The notes under the pieces are model-generated. The model was not told where the DNA came from. It ran no database searches and saw only the letters and a program-made list of their open reading frames with translations. 64,000 bases of DNA from CAWGMT01 sp963823675 (GTDB lineage Bacteria > Planctomycetota > Planctomycetia > Isosphaerales > Isosphaeraceae): the NCBI GenBank assembly GCA_963823675.1, contig CAWGMT010000009.1, forward strand, positions 186,001 to 250,000. Reading direction: 5' to 3'. Shown piece after piece: positions 55,159 through 64,000 of the stretch. Made by a program: the position numbers and the translations under genes. The number at the start of each line of letters is the position of its first letter. Position 1 is the stretch's first letter.

Positions 55159-55762
55159 TCAGTGAGAAGCGATCGAGCGGATCGACACCCAACTCCGCGA
55201 AGAGCCAAAAGGGGTGGCGACACGGCAGATGGAAGAACAGCGTGAGCCCGAAACACCGACGCAAGCTCATCTCGGACAAGTATTTAAAAGAAACGGTTGG
55301 AATATGTCAAGCACTTTCTCGCTCGGGACGGTAGCCAATTCCCTCAGGACGCCGTCACCGCTATCATACGTGAGCGGTGCGCGATCTTGTTGAGAAGCGC
55401 GAGCCAATTGCACGAGGTGCCATTTTTGCAGTCCGAATCGTCGACACGAATCAGTTATGCCATTTTGGCAGCAACCCAGTGAGGTCGCGGACAGCGGCCG
55501 CACGGGCCATGAATGTAACTTTTTATTGGACAACGAGTTTCGCTTCAATGTTTTCTGGATGCGTCAACTGGCACGCAAGTTGCCCAGTTTCCTTTATCCA
55601 CTTGTGGGCCGGTGTGAGCGAGGCTTCCGTCGCGGTGCATGGGGCGCTCAAACCGAGGTCATGGGCCTTCAGCGGTTCTGTCTGTTAGCTTAAACTGTAA
55701 ATCGAGCCATTTGTTGAGGTTTGGTTCCTCATCGCCGCACACCGCCCGAAAGGAGACTAGTT
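55159..55762. other. Intergenic region between pheA and dnaK
   Basis: About 600 bases. Small plus-strand frames (55377-55693) lack start signals and family motifs. The region must contain the dnaK promoter, but I recognise neither a CIRCE element nor a clear heat-shock consensus. Confidence 0.45.
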
Positions 55763-57694
55763 GTGAGTGAGGGTGAAAAAATCATCGGTATCGATCTGGG
55801 GACGACCAACAGCGTCGTCGCGGTGATGGAAGGTGGTGATGTGACGGTCATCGCCAATCAGGAAGGAAGTCGACTCACGCCCTCGGTAGTCGCCTTCACG
55901 CCGAAGGGTGAGGTCTTGGTGGGAGACCCCGCGAAACGGCAGGCAATCACCAACCCGACCGGAACGATTTATTCGATCAAGCGTTTCATGGGCCGGCGCC
56001 ACGACGAAGTACGGACCGAGGAAAAGATGGTCCCCTATCAAGTGGTGGGCGGGGCCAGTGAGTTCGTCAAGGTTCACGTCGAGGCCACCAAGAAGGACTA
56101 CACGCCGCCCGAAATCTCGGCGCTGGTCTTGCGCAAGCTCAAGGAAGCCGCGGAGAGCTATCTGGGGCACAAGATCCGCAAGGCGGTGATCACCGTCCCG
56201 GCTTATTTCAATGACAGTCAACGCCAGGCGACCAAGGACGCCGGCCAGATCGCCGGTCTCGAAGTGGCGCGGATTATCAACGAGCCGACAGCCGCGGCTC
56301 TGGCTTACGGACTGGACAAGAAGAAGAATGAGAAGATTGCGGTCTTCGACCTGGGCGGCGGCACGTTCGACATCTCGATTCTGGATGTGGCCGAAGGGGT
56401 GTTCGAGGTCCTCTCCACCAACGGCGACACCCATCTGGGGGGCGACGACTGGGACGACGCGCTGATCCACTACATCGCCAATGAATTCAAGAAGGAGCAG
56501 GGAATCGATCTCCGCAAGGACCAGATGGCCTTGCAGCGGCTGAAGGAAGCCGCCGAGAAAGCCAAGAAGGACCTTTCGTTCCACGCCCAGGCCGACATCA
56601 ACCTGCCTTTCATCACGGCCGATGCCTCGGGGCCGAGGCACCTGGCCATGACGGTCAGCCGGTCCCAGTTCGAAAAACTGACCGACAGTCTCTTCGAGCG
56701 CTGTCGCGGCCCGGTTCTCAAGGCCCTCGACGACGCCAAGCTCAAGCCGTCCGAGATCGACGAGGTGGTGCTGGTCGGCGGCTCGACGCGCATGCCTCGC
56801 GTCCAGCAGATCGTCAAGGACATCTTCGGAAAAGACCCGCACAAGGGGGTCAATCCCGATGAAGTGGTCGCCGTCGGAGCGGCCATCCAGGGAGCCGTCT
56901 TGACCGGCGACGTCAAGGAAGTGCTGCTCCTGGATGTGACCCCGCTGTCGCTGGGCCTCGAGACCAAGGGCAACGTCATGACGGTGCTGGTTCCGCGCAA
57001 TACGACCATTCCGACCGAAAAGAAGGAGACGTTCACCACGGCCGACGACAACCAGACCGCCGTGACGATCAAGGTCTATCAGGGCGAGCGCACCATGGCC
57101 CCCGACAACCGGCTGCTGGGCGAATTCAACCTCGAGGGAATTCCTCCGGCCCGCATGGGAGTGCCGCAGATCGAGGTGGCCTTCAATATCGATGCCAACG
57201 GCATTCTCAACGTGACGGCGCGCGACAAGGGGACCGGCAAGGAGCAGACCATCCACATTCAATCGTCGGGCGGTTTGAACAAGGACGAGATCGAGCGCAT
57301 GAAGCGCGACGCCGATTCCCATGCCGCCGAAGACAAGAAACGCCGCGACCTCGCCGAAGCACGCAACACCGCCGAGCAACGCGTCTACCAGCTCGAGAAG
57401 CTGCTCGAAGAAAACAAGGACAAGCTCAGCGAGTCGGACCGCTCGGCCCTGCAAGCCGCGATCGCCAAGGTCAACGAGGTCAAGAAGCAAGACGATTTCG
57501 CGGCCATCAACCAGGCCGTCGATGAGCTCCAACGAGCCAGTCAGGCCATGGCCGAGCATCTCTATGCCGGTGCCAAATCGCCTCCGGAAGCCGGCCCTGG
57601 TCCCGGGCCAGTTCCGGGCGATGCTTCGCCCAACGGGGGAGCCGGCGGCAAGCCCGAGGACGTGATCGACGTCGAATTTGAAGAGAAAAAGTGA
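55763..57694 (+). CDS. dnaK: Molecular chaperone DnaK (Hsp70)
   Basis: A 643-residue Hsp70. I take a GTG start at 55763 with AAAGGAG upstream, giving the N-terminus SEGEKIIGIDLGTTNSVVAV. An upstream extension to 55721 is unsupported. Nucleotide-binding signatures are GIDLGTTNS (9-17), AVFDLGGGTFDISILD (about 193-208) and VVLVGGSTRMPRVQQIV (about 334-350). The substrate-binding domain begins near 395 (LLLDVTPLSLGLETKGNVMT). The lid and a Gly/Pro-rich tail end in EDVIDVEFEEKK, the usual EEVD-like acidic end. DnaK refolds proteins with DnaJ and GrpE, neither of which is in this window. Only three bases separate it from clpB. Confidence 0.98.
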   Translation: MSEGEKIIGIDLGTTNSVVAVMEGGDVTVIANQEGSRLTPSVVAFTPKGEVLVGDPAKRQAITNPTGTIYSIKRFMGRRHDEVRTEEKMVPYQVVGGASEFVKVHVEATKKDYTPPEISALVLRKLKEAAESYLGHKIRKAVITVPAYFNDSQRQATKDAGQIAGLEVARIINEPTAAALAYGLDKKKNEKIAVFDLGGGTFDISILDVAEGVFEVLSTNGDTHLGGDDWDDALIHYIANEFKKEQGIDLRKDQMALQRLKEAAEKAKKDLSFHAQADINLPFITADASGPRHLAMTVSRSQFEKLTDSLFERCRGPVLKALDDAKLKPSEIDEVVLVGGSTRMPRVQQIVKDIFGKDPHKGVNPDEVVAVGAAIQGAVLTGDVKEVLLLDVTPLSLGLETKGNVMTVLVPRNTTIPTEKKETFTTADDNQTAVTIKVYQGERTMAPDNRLLGEFNLEGIPPARMGVPQIEVAFNIDANGILNVTARDKGTGKEQTIHIQSSGGLNKDEIERMKRDADSHAAEDKKRRDLAEARNTAEQRVYQLEKLLEENKDKLSESDRSALQAAIAKVNEVKKQDDFAAINQAVDELQRASQAMAEHLYAGAKSPPEAGPGPGPVPGDASPNGGAGGKPEDVIDVEFEEKK

Positions 57695-57697
57695 CCC

Positions 57698-60343
57698 ATG
57701 GCTTTTCGATTCGATCAGCTCACACTGAAGAGTCAGGAGGCCGTACAGCAGGCTCAGAGCCTGGCGAAGGAACGCAGCCATCAGCGCCTCGAGCCGATGC
57801 ATCTGCTGGCCGCGCTTCTGAGTCCCGAGCAGGAGGTCGTGCGCTCGCTGTTAACTCAGCTCGGCGTCAACCCAGCCCAGATCAAGAAGGCGGCCGAGGA
57901 AGGGCTGGGCGCACTGCCGAAAGTTAGCGGCGGCGAAACCACGATCAGCCCCGAGCTCAACCAGGTGTTCGAGACCGCGGCGGCTCTAGCCGAGCGAATG
58001 AAGGATCAGTACGTCTCGGTCGAGCACTTGCTCCTGGCCATCTTGAAAGTCAAGAGCCGGGCTCAAACCCTGCTCGACGCATTGGGGATCGGCGAAAAGG
58101 AGGTCCTGGGGGCCCTCCAGAAAGTGCGCGGCGCCCAGCGGGTCACCGATCAAAACCCGGAGGACAAATACCAGGCGCTCGAGCGCTATGGCCGCGACTT
58201 GGTCGACCTGGCGCGAAAGGGCAAGATTGACCCGGTCATCGGCCGCGATTCCGAGATTCGCCGGGTCGTTCAGGTTCTCAGCCGGCGCACCAAGAACAAC
58301 CCGGTCTTGATCGGCGAGCCGGGGGTCGGCAAGACGGCCATCGTCGAGGGCCTGGCCCAGCGCATTGTCTCGGGAGATGTGCCCGAGAGCCTGCAACAGC
58401 GCCGCTTGATCGCGCTCGATATGGGAGCACTGGTGGCCGGGACCAAGTTCCGCGGCGAATTCGAGGAGCGGCTCAAGGCCGTGCTCAAGGAGGTCACCAG
58501 CTCCGAGGGGCGGGTCATCCTCTTCATCGACGAACTGCATCTGGTTGTGGGGGCAGGCAAGGCCGAAGGGTCCATGGACGCGGCCAACCTGCTCAAGCCC
58601 GCGCTGGCCCGCGGCGAGCTCCGCTGCGTCGGCGCCACCACACTTGATGAATTTCGCGAGCACATCGAGAAGGACCCCGCGCTCGAGCGCCGCTTCCAGC
58701 CCGTTTTCGTGGGCGAGCCCTCGGTCGACGACACCATCGCCATCCTGCGGGGCCTCAAGGAGCGCTACGAAGTTCACCACAAGGTCAAGATCAAGGACTC
58801 GGCGCTGGTGACGGCCGCCAAGCTCTCGTCGCGCTATATCACCGATCGCTTCCTGCCCGACAAAGCCATCGACCTGGTTGATGAGGCGTCGAGCAGGCTC
58901 GCGATGGAGCTCCAGTCGGTCCCGACCGAGATCGATGTCCTAGAGCGCCGGCTCTTGCAGCTTCAGCTTGCCGAGCGCATGCTCCGCAACGAGGAGGAGG
59001 AACACGCCGTCGAGCGGCTGGCGGAGGTTCAGGACGAAATTCGGCTGATCGAAAAGCAGCTTCAAGACCTGCGGCGCCAGTGGGAAATGGAAAAGTCCGG
59101 ACTGGGCGACATTCAGAAGGTTCGCGAGCGGCTCGAGGGGGTGAAGGTCGAGTACAACCGGGCCTGGGACGAGATTCGCCACATGCAGCAGCGCGGCGAG
59201 AGGCCGGAGGAGAAACGCTTTCAGGCCCTGGCCTCGCTCGATTCCGAGCGGAAGGCCCTGGAAAAGCGCATTGCCGAAGCCGAGGCGGTCGGCGACGGCC
59301 AGCCCAAGGAATCGCAGCGCCTCCTCAAGAAGGAAGTCGATTCCGAGGAGATCGCCGAGGTTGTCAGCCAGTGGACCGGCATCCCGGTCTCACGGATGCT
59401 GACGACCGAGCGCGAAAAACTGCTCAAGCTCGAAGACCAGATTCATTTGAGGCTCGTCGACCAGGATGCGGCGGTCCGCGCTGTAGCGGACGCAGTCCGA
59501 CGCAGCCGCGCCGGCCTTCAGGACCCCAACCGGCCGATCGGCTCGTTCCTCTTCCTGGGACCGACCGGAGTGGGCAAGACCGAGCTTGCCAAGGCGCTCG
59601 CTGAGTTTCTCTTCGACAGCGAGACGGCGATCGTTCGGCTCGACATGAGCGAATATGGCGAGCGGCACAATGTGGCGCGATTGATCGGAGCGCCTCCCGG
59701 CTATGTCGGTTACGAAGAAGGAGGCCGCTTGACCGAGGCGATCCGCCGGCGGCCTTATTCGGTCGTCCTGCTCGACGAGATCGAAAAGGCCCATCGCGAC
59801 GTTTTCAACGTGTTGCTCCAGGTGCTCGATGACGGCCGGCTCACCGACGGCCAGGGGCGTACAGTCGATTTCCGTAACACCGTCATCATCATGACCTCGA
59901 ACCTCGGCAGCCACATCATCGCCGAGCTGGCCCCAACCGGCGACCATGCTCGAATGCAACGCGAGATCCAGAACGTCCTCAGGACCGCCTTCTTGCCGGA
60001 GTTCCTCAACCGGATCGACGACACGATCACCTTTCAGCCGCTCGGAATGAAAGAACTGACCCAGGTCGTCGACATCCAGCTCCGGCGGCTCCAGGGGCAG
60101 CTTTCGGAGGCTGGCTTGACGATTCGCGTGACGGACGCGGCCCGCGCCCGAATTGCGGACGAGGGCTTCGACCCGGCTTACGGTGCGCGCCCACTCAAGC
60201 GCGTCATTCAGCAGCGAATCGCCAACCCGCTGGCAACAGCGCTTCTGGAGCAAAAGGTCAAGGAAGGAAATAGCGTCGAAATCGACTGGACGGGCGCGGA
60301 GTTCGTAATCACTCCACTCAAAGCGGAACCGGCCCGGGCCTGA
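57698..60343 (+). CDS. clpB: Protein disaggregase ClpB
   Basis: An 881-residue AAA+ chaperone. The N-terminal double Clp domain (FDQLTLKSQEAVQQAQSLAK; SVEHLLLAIL) is followed by AAA-1 with Walker A GEPGVGKTAIVEG near 207 and VILFIDELHLVVGAGKAEGS. A coiled-coil middle domain follows (LERRLLQLQLAERMLRNEEE, about 410-530), and then AAA-2 with FLGPTGVGKTELAKALAEF near 620, GAPPGYVGYEEGGRLTEAIR and VLLDEIEKAHRDVFNVLLQV. The middle domain identifies ClpB rather than ClpA/C. It works with DnaK to dissolve aggregates. The dnaK-clpB order, three bases apart, makes a co-expressed pair. Confidence 0.97.
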   Translation: MAFRFDQLTLKSQEAVQQAQSLAKERSHQRLEPMHLLAALLSPEQEVVRSLLTQLGVNPAQIKKAAEEGLGALPKVSGGETTISPELNQVFETAAALAERMKDQYVSVEHLLLAILKVKSRAQTLLDALGIGEKEVLGALQKVRGAQRVTDQNPEDKYQALERYGRDLVDLARKGKIDPVIGRDSEIRRVVQVLSRRTKNNPVLIGEPGVGKTAIVEGLAQRIVSGDVPESLQQRRLIALDMGALVAGTKFRGEFEERLKAVLKEVTSSEGRVILFIDELHLVVGAGKAEGSMDAANLLKPALARGELRCVGATTLDEFREHIEKDPALERRFQPVFVGEPSVDDTIAILRGLKERYEVHHKVKIKDSALVTAAKLSSRYITDRFLPDKAIDLVDEASSRLAMELQSVPTEIDVLERRLLQLQLAERMLRNEEEEHAVERLAEVQDEIRLIEKQLQDLRRQWEMEKSGLGDIQKVRERLEGVKVEYNRAWDEIRHMQQRGERPEEKRFQALASLDSERKALEKRIAEAEAVGDGQPKESQRLLKKEVDSEEIAEVVSQWTGIPVSRMLTTEREKLLKLEDQIHLRLVDQDAAVRAVADAVRRSRAGLQDPNRPIGSFLFLGPTGVGKTELAKALAEFLFDSETAIVRLDMSEYGERHNVARLIGAPPGYVGYEEGGRLTEAIRRRPYSVVLLDEIEKAHRDVFNVLLQVLDDGRLTDGQGRTVDFRNTVIIMTSNLGSHIIAELAPTGDHARMQREIQNVLRTAFLPEFLNRIDDTITFQPLGMKELTQVVDIQLRRLQGQLSEAGLTIRVTDAARARIADEGFDPAYGARPLKRVIQQRIANPLATALLEQKVKEGNSVEIDWTGAEFVITPLKAEPARA

Positions 60344-60366
60344 CGGTCCCTCCGCGCGCGTGGAGT

Positions 60367-60849
60367 CTAGGGGTTGGGATTTGCGTTTTTCGGATCCGGC
60401 TTCGCCTCGGGAAACGCCACGGTCGCGCTCTTCTGGCGTTGCGCGGTGTTGAGCGTCCTCGCCGACGGATAGAAGGGAGCCGCTTTTCCCGCCTGATCGA
60501 TCCGGCCCGTGGGATCCGGATCTAATAACCCTGAGTTTGCCCGCGATTTGCCGGTCAAACTTGTCCGCCCTCTGACGTGGTGCCGTGGAGGTGGCGGGAT
60601 CCGCCGCTTGGTGAGCGTGCCTCGCCTCGGGGCTGGAGGCAACGACCCATGCGCGGAAGACTTCGATGACGCGGATGCCGACGACTTCGACGCTACGGGC
60701 ACGGACGACTTTGACGAGGCGGAGGCGGACGACTTCGACGTTGCCGGTGCGGACGCCTTGGATGACACGCCACCATCCTGAGCCCGGCAAAGCCGGCCGA
60801 TCCCGGCGAGCACGATCGCAACGGAGAGCAAAACTGCGGCGTGTTTCAT
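60367..60849 (-). CDS. Small exported Ser/Ala/Lys-repeat protein
   Basis: About 160 residues beginning with a signal peptide (KHAAVLLSVAIVLAGIGRLC). I chose the ATG at 60849 rather than the longer frame to 60921 because it places the signal at the N-terminus. The mature part opens with a low-complexity run of SSKSS-type units (about residues 27-66) and is basic and Pro-rich after that. No domain is recognised. The run is read in other frames as long Asp-rich or Arg-rich stretches that are not genes. The function is unknown. Confidence 0.5.
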   Translation of the reverse strand: MKHAAVLLSVAIVLAGIGRLCRAQDGGVSSKASAPATSKSSASASSKSSVPVASKSSASASSKSSAHGSLPPAPRRGTLTKRRIPPPPRHHVRGRTSLTGKSRANSGLLDPDPTGRIDQAGKAAPFYPSARTLNTAQRQKSATVAFPEAKPDPKNANPNP

Positions 60850-61055
60850 GATTTCTACACCGAGGGAGCAACGACCAGCAATCGACGCTCCCATGATCCG
60901 ATAAACTTGTGAAAAGTTCAAGCCCTGACCGGGAACCCGTGGTTTTGCGGCAATCTGTCTGCCAACTGCAAAGCCTCATTCGGTCAATTCCTGACCCCAC
61001 GACGCGAATGCCGGGCCCTGGGAACGGGGTGCGCGGGCGGCGCGCTCGATTGCTT

Positions 61056-61272
61056 TCACCCGCGCGCGGCGAGAATGAGAACGACGAGCAAGATCAGAGG
61101 AACGACGATCAGAAGGCCGGCCAGGAACATCGCGCCGAGCGCTCTCCAGGCTGAGAATCCCTGTACCTCGCCGACGCACTTGAGCACAACCACGAAAGAC
61201 CAGAGTCCCGGGACAACTCTTGGGAGCCGCGAAGGGATTATCTTGCTGGTCGATCCGATCGTCCTGTTCCAT
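61056..61272 (-). pseudogene. Yip1-like membrane protein with internal loss
   Basis: An ATG at 61272 starts EQDDRIDQQDNPFAAPKS, a planctomycete-type N-terminus seen in Yip1-like membrane proteins. Directly after it the sense continues in another frame with LWSFVVVLKCVGEVQGFSAW and ALGAMFLAGLLIVVPLILLV, the last two helices of that family, ending at 61056. The central helices are absent, so the gene is either internally deleted or mis-assembled. Confidence 0.5.
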
Positions 61273-61392
61273 GTTCTACTCCGCATGCGATTCAAAATCG
61301 GGTGCCAGCGAATGTCTTGCTCATTTCCTCAAGCTTGTCAAGAATGGTGAGACTTTGGTGATCATCTTCGGCGATCGCAGGGGAATCGTCTC

Positions 61393-61995
61393 GTGGAAAA
61401 GCAACCCAAGTACCGCTCGATCATGTTCTTCGGGATGCCTGGGAGCGGCAAGGGAACTCAAGGCGCCGTCCTGGGCCAACTGCCCGGCTACGTGCACATC
61501 TCGATGGGCGAAATCTTTCGAAAGATCCCGCGAACCGGGAAATTCGGCCGCGAGATCGAGTCATACACGTCACAGGGGCAGATGGTTCCCGACGATCTGA
61601 CGGTGCGAATCTTCGAGCGCCACCTGGTCATCCTCGAGATGCAGGAGTTACTGATGCCCGATCAGCATACGCTGCTTCTCGATGGTCTTCCCCGCAGCTA
61701 CACTCAGGCCGAACGGCTGGACAAGTTGATTAACGTGGTCCAGATCTTCCACCTCAAAATCGACGACATGGCGAAGGCAGCGGACCGGTTGAGGGCCCGT
61801 GCTTTGCGCGAAAATCGACTCGACGATATGAGCGACGACGTCATTCACCGGCGCCTGGACATCTATTACGACGAAACATTCAAGACGCTGAGCTTCTATC
61901 CCACCGAGCTGATCTACGACGTGGATGCCGGCCGGTGCACGATCGACGTCCTTTGTTCGATCGTCGACCGTCTGGCTGCGATCAAGAGAGTTTGA
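61393..61995 (+). CDS. adk: Adenylate kinase-like nucleoside monophosphate kinase
   Basis: A 200-residue enzyme starting at a GTG with AGGGGA about 12 bases upstream. The P-loop IMFFGMPGSGKGTQGAVLGQ is followed by HISMGEIFRKIP (NMP-binding region), LLLDGLPRSYTQAERLDKLI (the DG(F/L)PR motif) and the lid-side RALRENRLDDMSDDVIHRRL. The lid is short, without zinc cysteines. It transfers phosphate between ATP and AMP or a similar nucleotide. It differs somewhat from canonical Adk (GMPGSGKGTQ and a short lid), so a second, paralogous copy elsewhere in the genome is possible. Confidence 0.85.
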   Translation: MEKQPKYRSIMFFGMPGSGKGTQGAVLGQLPGYVHISMGEIFRKIPRTGKFGREIESYTSQGQMVPDDLTVRIFERHLVILEMQELLMPDQHTLLLDGLPRSYTQAERLDKLINVVQIFHLKIDDMAKAADRLRARALRENRLDDMSDDVIHRRLDIYYDETFKTLSFYPTELIYDVDAGRCTIDVLCSIVDRLAAIKRV

Positions 61996-62056
61996 GTTCG
62001 CCGGAAATCCAAGGGCGCAATCGGTCTTCACTCCTGCTGCCGGAGCAACCACCGCG

Positions 62057-64000
62057 ATGTCGGCACCCGCACCCGCGCTGACAGAATCATTCGGGGAGCC
62101 AGGCCGGCCCGATAAGGCTGGCTTCCAACCGTATATTCCCTCCAAGGCTGATCTGCCCGAGCTGACGATTTCGGCAGTCGTGCTGGGATCGCTCCTGGGC
62201 ATCCTCTTTGGGGCTTCGTCGCTCTACCTGTTCCTCAAGGTAAGCATGACGGTTTCGGCCTCGATTCCGGTCGCCGTGCTTTCCATTACCATCTTTCGCG
62301 GGCTGTCGCGCGCTTTCGGCATCAGGCGGGCGACGATCCTGGAGAATAACGTCGTCCAGACGGCCGGATCAGCGGGAGAGTCGATCGCCTTCGGCGTTGG
62401 GGCCGCGATGCCGGCCCTGATGCTTCTGGGCTATGAGCTCGAGTGGACGCGGGTGATGCTCGTAGCCATACTTGGGGGCCTGCTCGGCATCCTGATGATG
62501 ATTCCCCTGCGGCGGGCGTTCATCGTCAAGCAGCACGGCGTGCTTCCTTATCCCGAGGGAACTGCCTGCGCCAAGGTATTGATCGTCGGCGAGCAAGGAG
62601 GGTCGAACGCCAGGACGGTATTCCTCGGCTTCGGAGTCGGGCTCATCTACCAGATCCTGATGCAGGGATTCAAGTTCTGGTCGGGCGAATGGCAGAAGGC
62701 GATTTCCGGCATCCAGGGCTACACCAAGGCCGTCGTTTCGCTCGAGCCCTCGCCCGCGTTGCTGGGAGTCGGCTACATCATCGGCCCCCGGATCGCGTCG
62801 GTGATGGTCGGCGGCGGCATCATGACGGCGCTCCTACTGGTCCCCATGATCTCGTATTTCGGAGATGGCCTGCCCTCCGTGCTGCCCCCCGGGCAGCAGC
62901 CGATTTCTAAGATGAGCGCCGGCGCGATTTCTGGCCAGTATGCCCGCTACATCGGGGCCGGGGCGGTGGCCGCCGGCGGCATCCTGAGCATGATCAACGC
63001 ACTGCCGCTCATCATCTCATCGGTCACCAGCAGCCTGCGCGACCTGAAATCCGGCGGGCAAGCCAACCAAGGCGGCGTGGCGCGGACCGACCGCGACCTG
63101 CCGACCGCCGTCGTCATCTTCGGATCGCTCGGGCTCGTGCTGGCAGTCGCTGCTTCGCACCTGATTCCGACCGACTTTCCCGGCAGGCTGATCGGCGGAG
63201 TGTTGATCGTGCTCTTCGGGTTCGTTTTCGTCACGGTCAGCTCGCGAATCACCGGCGTGATCGGCTCATCATCGAACCCCATCTCGGGAATGACGATCGC
63301 AACCCTGCTCTTGACTTGCCTGATCTTCGTATTTCTGGGCTGGGTCGGTCCTGAATACCGCGTCACCGCGCTCTCGATTGCAGGAATCGTCTGTATCGCC
63401 TCGTCCAACGGTGGGACGACCTCGCAAGACCTCAAGACGGGCTATCTGGTCGGAGCCACGCCGTGGCGGCAGCAGGTGGCGATCCTGGTGGGAGCGCTCT
63501 TGTCGGCGATCGTCATGGGGGGAACGTTGCTCTGGCTCAATAGCGCCTACACGACGATCCACAAAAACCCCGCCGAGCTCCCCCGCGAGCAGGCGCGCGC
63601 AAGCGAGCTCAAGGGCACCCAGACCGGCGAGGACGGCAAGTCGTATCGGGTGTGGTGGGTGGTCAACCCCAGGCCGGGCGTCCAGCCCGGCAAGTATCTC
63701 GTTGACGAATCGGGACAGGCGCATTATCTGATCGATCCCGGCATCGGAGGCCGGATGACCAGGAAAGATACCGGCGAGCCCGTCCAGAAATTCAACCCGG
63801 CCCAGCCTCGATTATTCGCCACGCTCATCGAGGGGATCATGGCTCGTCAGCTACCGTGGGGCCTGGTGATCCTGGGTGCGGTTCTGGCGATCGTCATGCA
63901 GCTTTGCGGCGTCTCGGCCCTCGCGTTCGCCGTCGGAGTCTACCTTCCCCTGGCAACGACGTTACCGATTTTTGTGGGAGGCGCGCTGCGCGGCATCGTC
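62057..64000 (+). CDS. OPT-family oligopeptide/metal transporter (partial)
   Basis: The frame is open from an ATG at 62057 to the window edge, so the C-terminus is missing (about 648 residues seen). It is a polytopic membrane protein. Early it has LPELTISAVVLGSLLGILFG, ASIPVAVLSITIFRGLSRAF, NNVVQTAGSAGESIAFGVGA and LPYPEGTACAKVLIVGEQGG, matching the OPT superfamily (NxVQTxGSAxxSxA and PxPEGTACAEVL motifs). OPT proteins import peptides or metal-chelate complexes. A soluble loop at about residues 515-575 interrupts the helices. Downstream genes are not in the window. Confidence 0.92.
   Translation, partial: MSAPAPALTESFGEPGRPDKAGFQPYIPSKADLPELTISAVVLGSLLGILFGASSLYLFLKVSMTVSASIPVAVLSITIFRGLSRAFGIRRATILENNVVQTAGSAGESIAFGVGAAMPALMLLGYELEWTRVMLVAILGGLLGILMMIPLRRAFIVKQHGVLPYPEGTACAKVLIVGEQGGSNARTVFLGFGVGLIYQILMQGFKFWSGEWQKAISGIQGYTKAVVSLEPSPALLGVGYIIGPRIASVMVGGGIMTALLLVPMISYFGDGLPSVLPPGQQPISKMSAGAISGQYARYIGAGAVAAGGILSMINALPLIISSVTSSLRDLKSGGQANQGGVARTDRDLPTAVVIFGSLGLVLAVAASHLIPTDFPGRLIGGVLIVLFGFVFVTVSSRITGVIGSSSNPISGMTIATLLLTCLIFVFLGWVGPEYRVTALSIAGIVCIASSNGGTTSQDLKTGYLVGATPWRQQVAILVGALLSAIVMGGTLLWLNSAYTTIHKNPAELPREQARASELKGTQTGEDGKSYRVWWVVNPRPGVQPGKYLVDESGQAHYLIDPGIGGRMTRKDTGEPVQKFNPAQPRLFATLIEGIMARQLPWGLVILGAVLAIVMQLCGVSALAFAVGVYLPLATTLPIFVGGALRGIV

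Noticed and set aside
55757..57802. 681-codon minus-strand frame opposite dnaK
   Set aside because: It mirrors the dnaK codon pattern in GC-rich DNA. No start signal or domain is seen, while the plus strand has complete DnaK motifs.
59390..61000. 536-codon minus-strand frame opposite clpB
   Set aside because: It is a shadow of clpB and of the Ser/Lys repeat gene. Repetitive RSVEVVGIRV-like sequence comes from the low-complexity DNA.

Overview
This GC-rich window looks like a chromosome segment from a planctomycete, most probably of the Isosphaeraceae type. The basis is mixed. Two surface-type proteins carry the planctomycete N-terminal LEALEDR-like tag (at about 650 and 16600). The gene families are typical of the phylum: DUF1501, VIT/VWA, DUF4058, FG-GAP, MauG-type peroxidase and GxxExxY. 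Intergenic DNA is rich in dispersed palindromic repeats. I could not run a similarity search, so the taxonomic placement is inference.

Layout. 1-2.3 kb: a phage-tail-collar-type protein cut by the window edge, then an exported amidohydrolase. 2.4-4.3 kb: a complete group II intron with its reverse transcriptase. 4.4-9.8 kb: SnoaL-like protein, ferritin, a polytopic membrane protein, a di-heme peroxidase and a MOSC protein. 10-15.7 kb: DUF1501, FG-GAP and alpha/beta-hydrolase genes, all broken by single-base frameshifts. 16.9-21.2 kb: a three-gene cassette with ATGA overlaps. It encodes a phosphotransferase-like protein with a TPR sensor region, a stand-alone RyR-domain protein, and a two-TM TrkA-N/RyR protein. 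This is the best candidate for an unusual signalling or defence system. 21.2-27.3 kb: a two-component system and two von Willebrand A proteins. 27.3-32.7 kb: repeat-rich DNA holding a GxxExxY nuclease-like gene between inverted repeats, and a glycosyltransferase gene invaded by several repeat families, including a MITE-like element with flanking direct repeats. 32.8-42.4 kb: NifU-like scaffold, WD40-type protein, an uncharacterised coupled cassette (35.5-37.8 kb), an intron remnant, a DUF1016 nuclease whose 3' end carries rearranged ftsK pieces, and a TGATG-coupled uncharacterised pair. 42.6-49.2 kb: a one-directional housekeeping run (DAHP synthase, tpiA, secG, yicC, gmk, rpoZ, ftsK). 49.9-55.2 kb: DUF4058, thioredoxin-like protein, a collapsed hybrid histidine kinase and pheA. 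55.7-64 kb: dnaK-clpB, small exported and membrane proteins, an adenylate-kinase-like enzyme and an OPT transporter cut by the edge.

How genes work together. The housekeeping run joins aromatic biosynthesis, glycolysis, protein export, nucleotide supply, transcription and chromosome segregation, with overlapping stops and starts. dnaK-clpB forms a disaggregation pair. In the RyR cassette the overlaps force co-translation, and the parts suggest a sensor/regulator controlling a membrane protein through NAD(H)-type and RyR ligand-binding domains. That function is inferred, not shown.

Caution on sequence quality. Single-base frameshifts interrupt many genes, including ones expected to be essential (ftsK, yicC, DAHP synthase). 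They look more like consensus errors than decay, so spans are given for the presumed intact genes.
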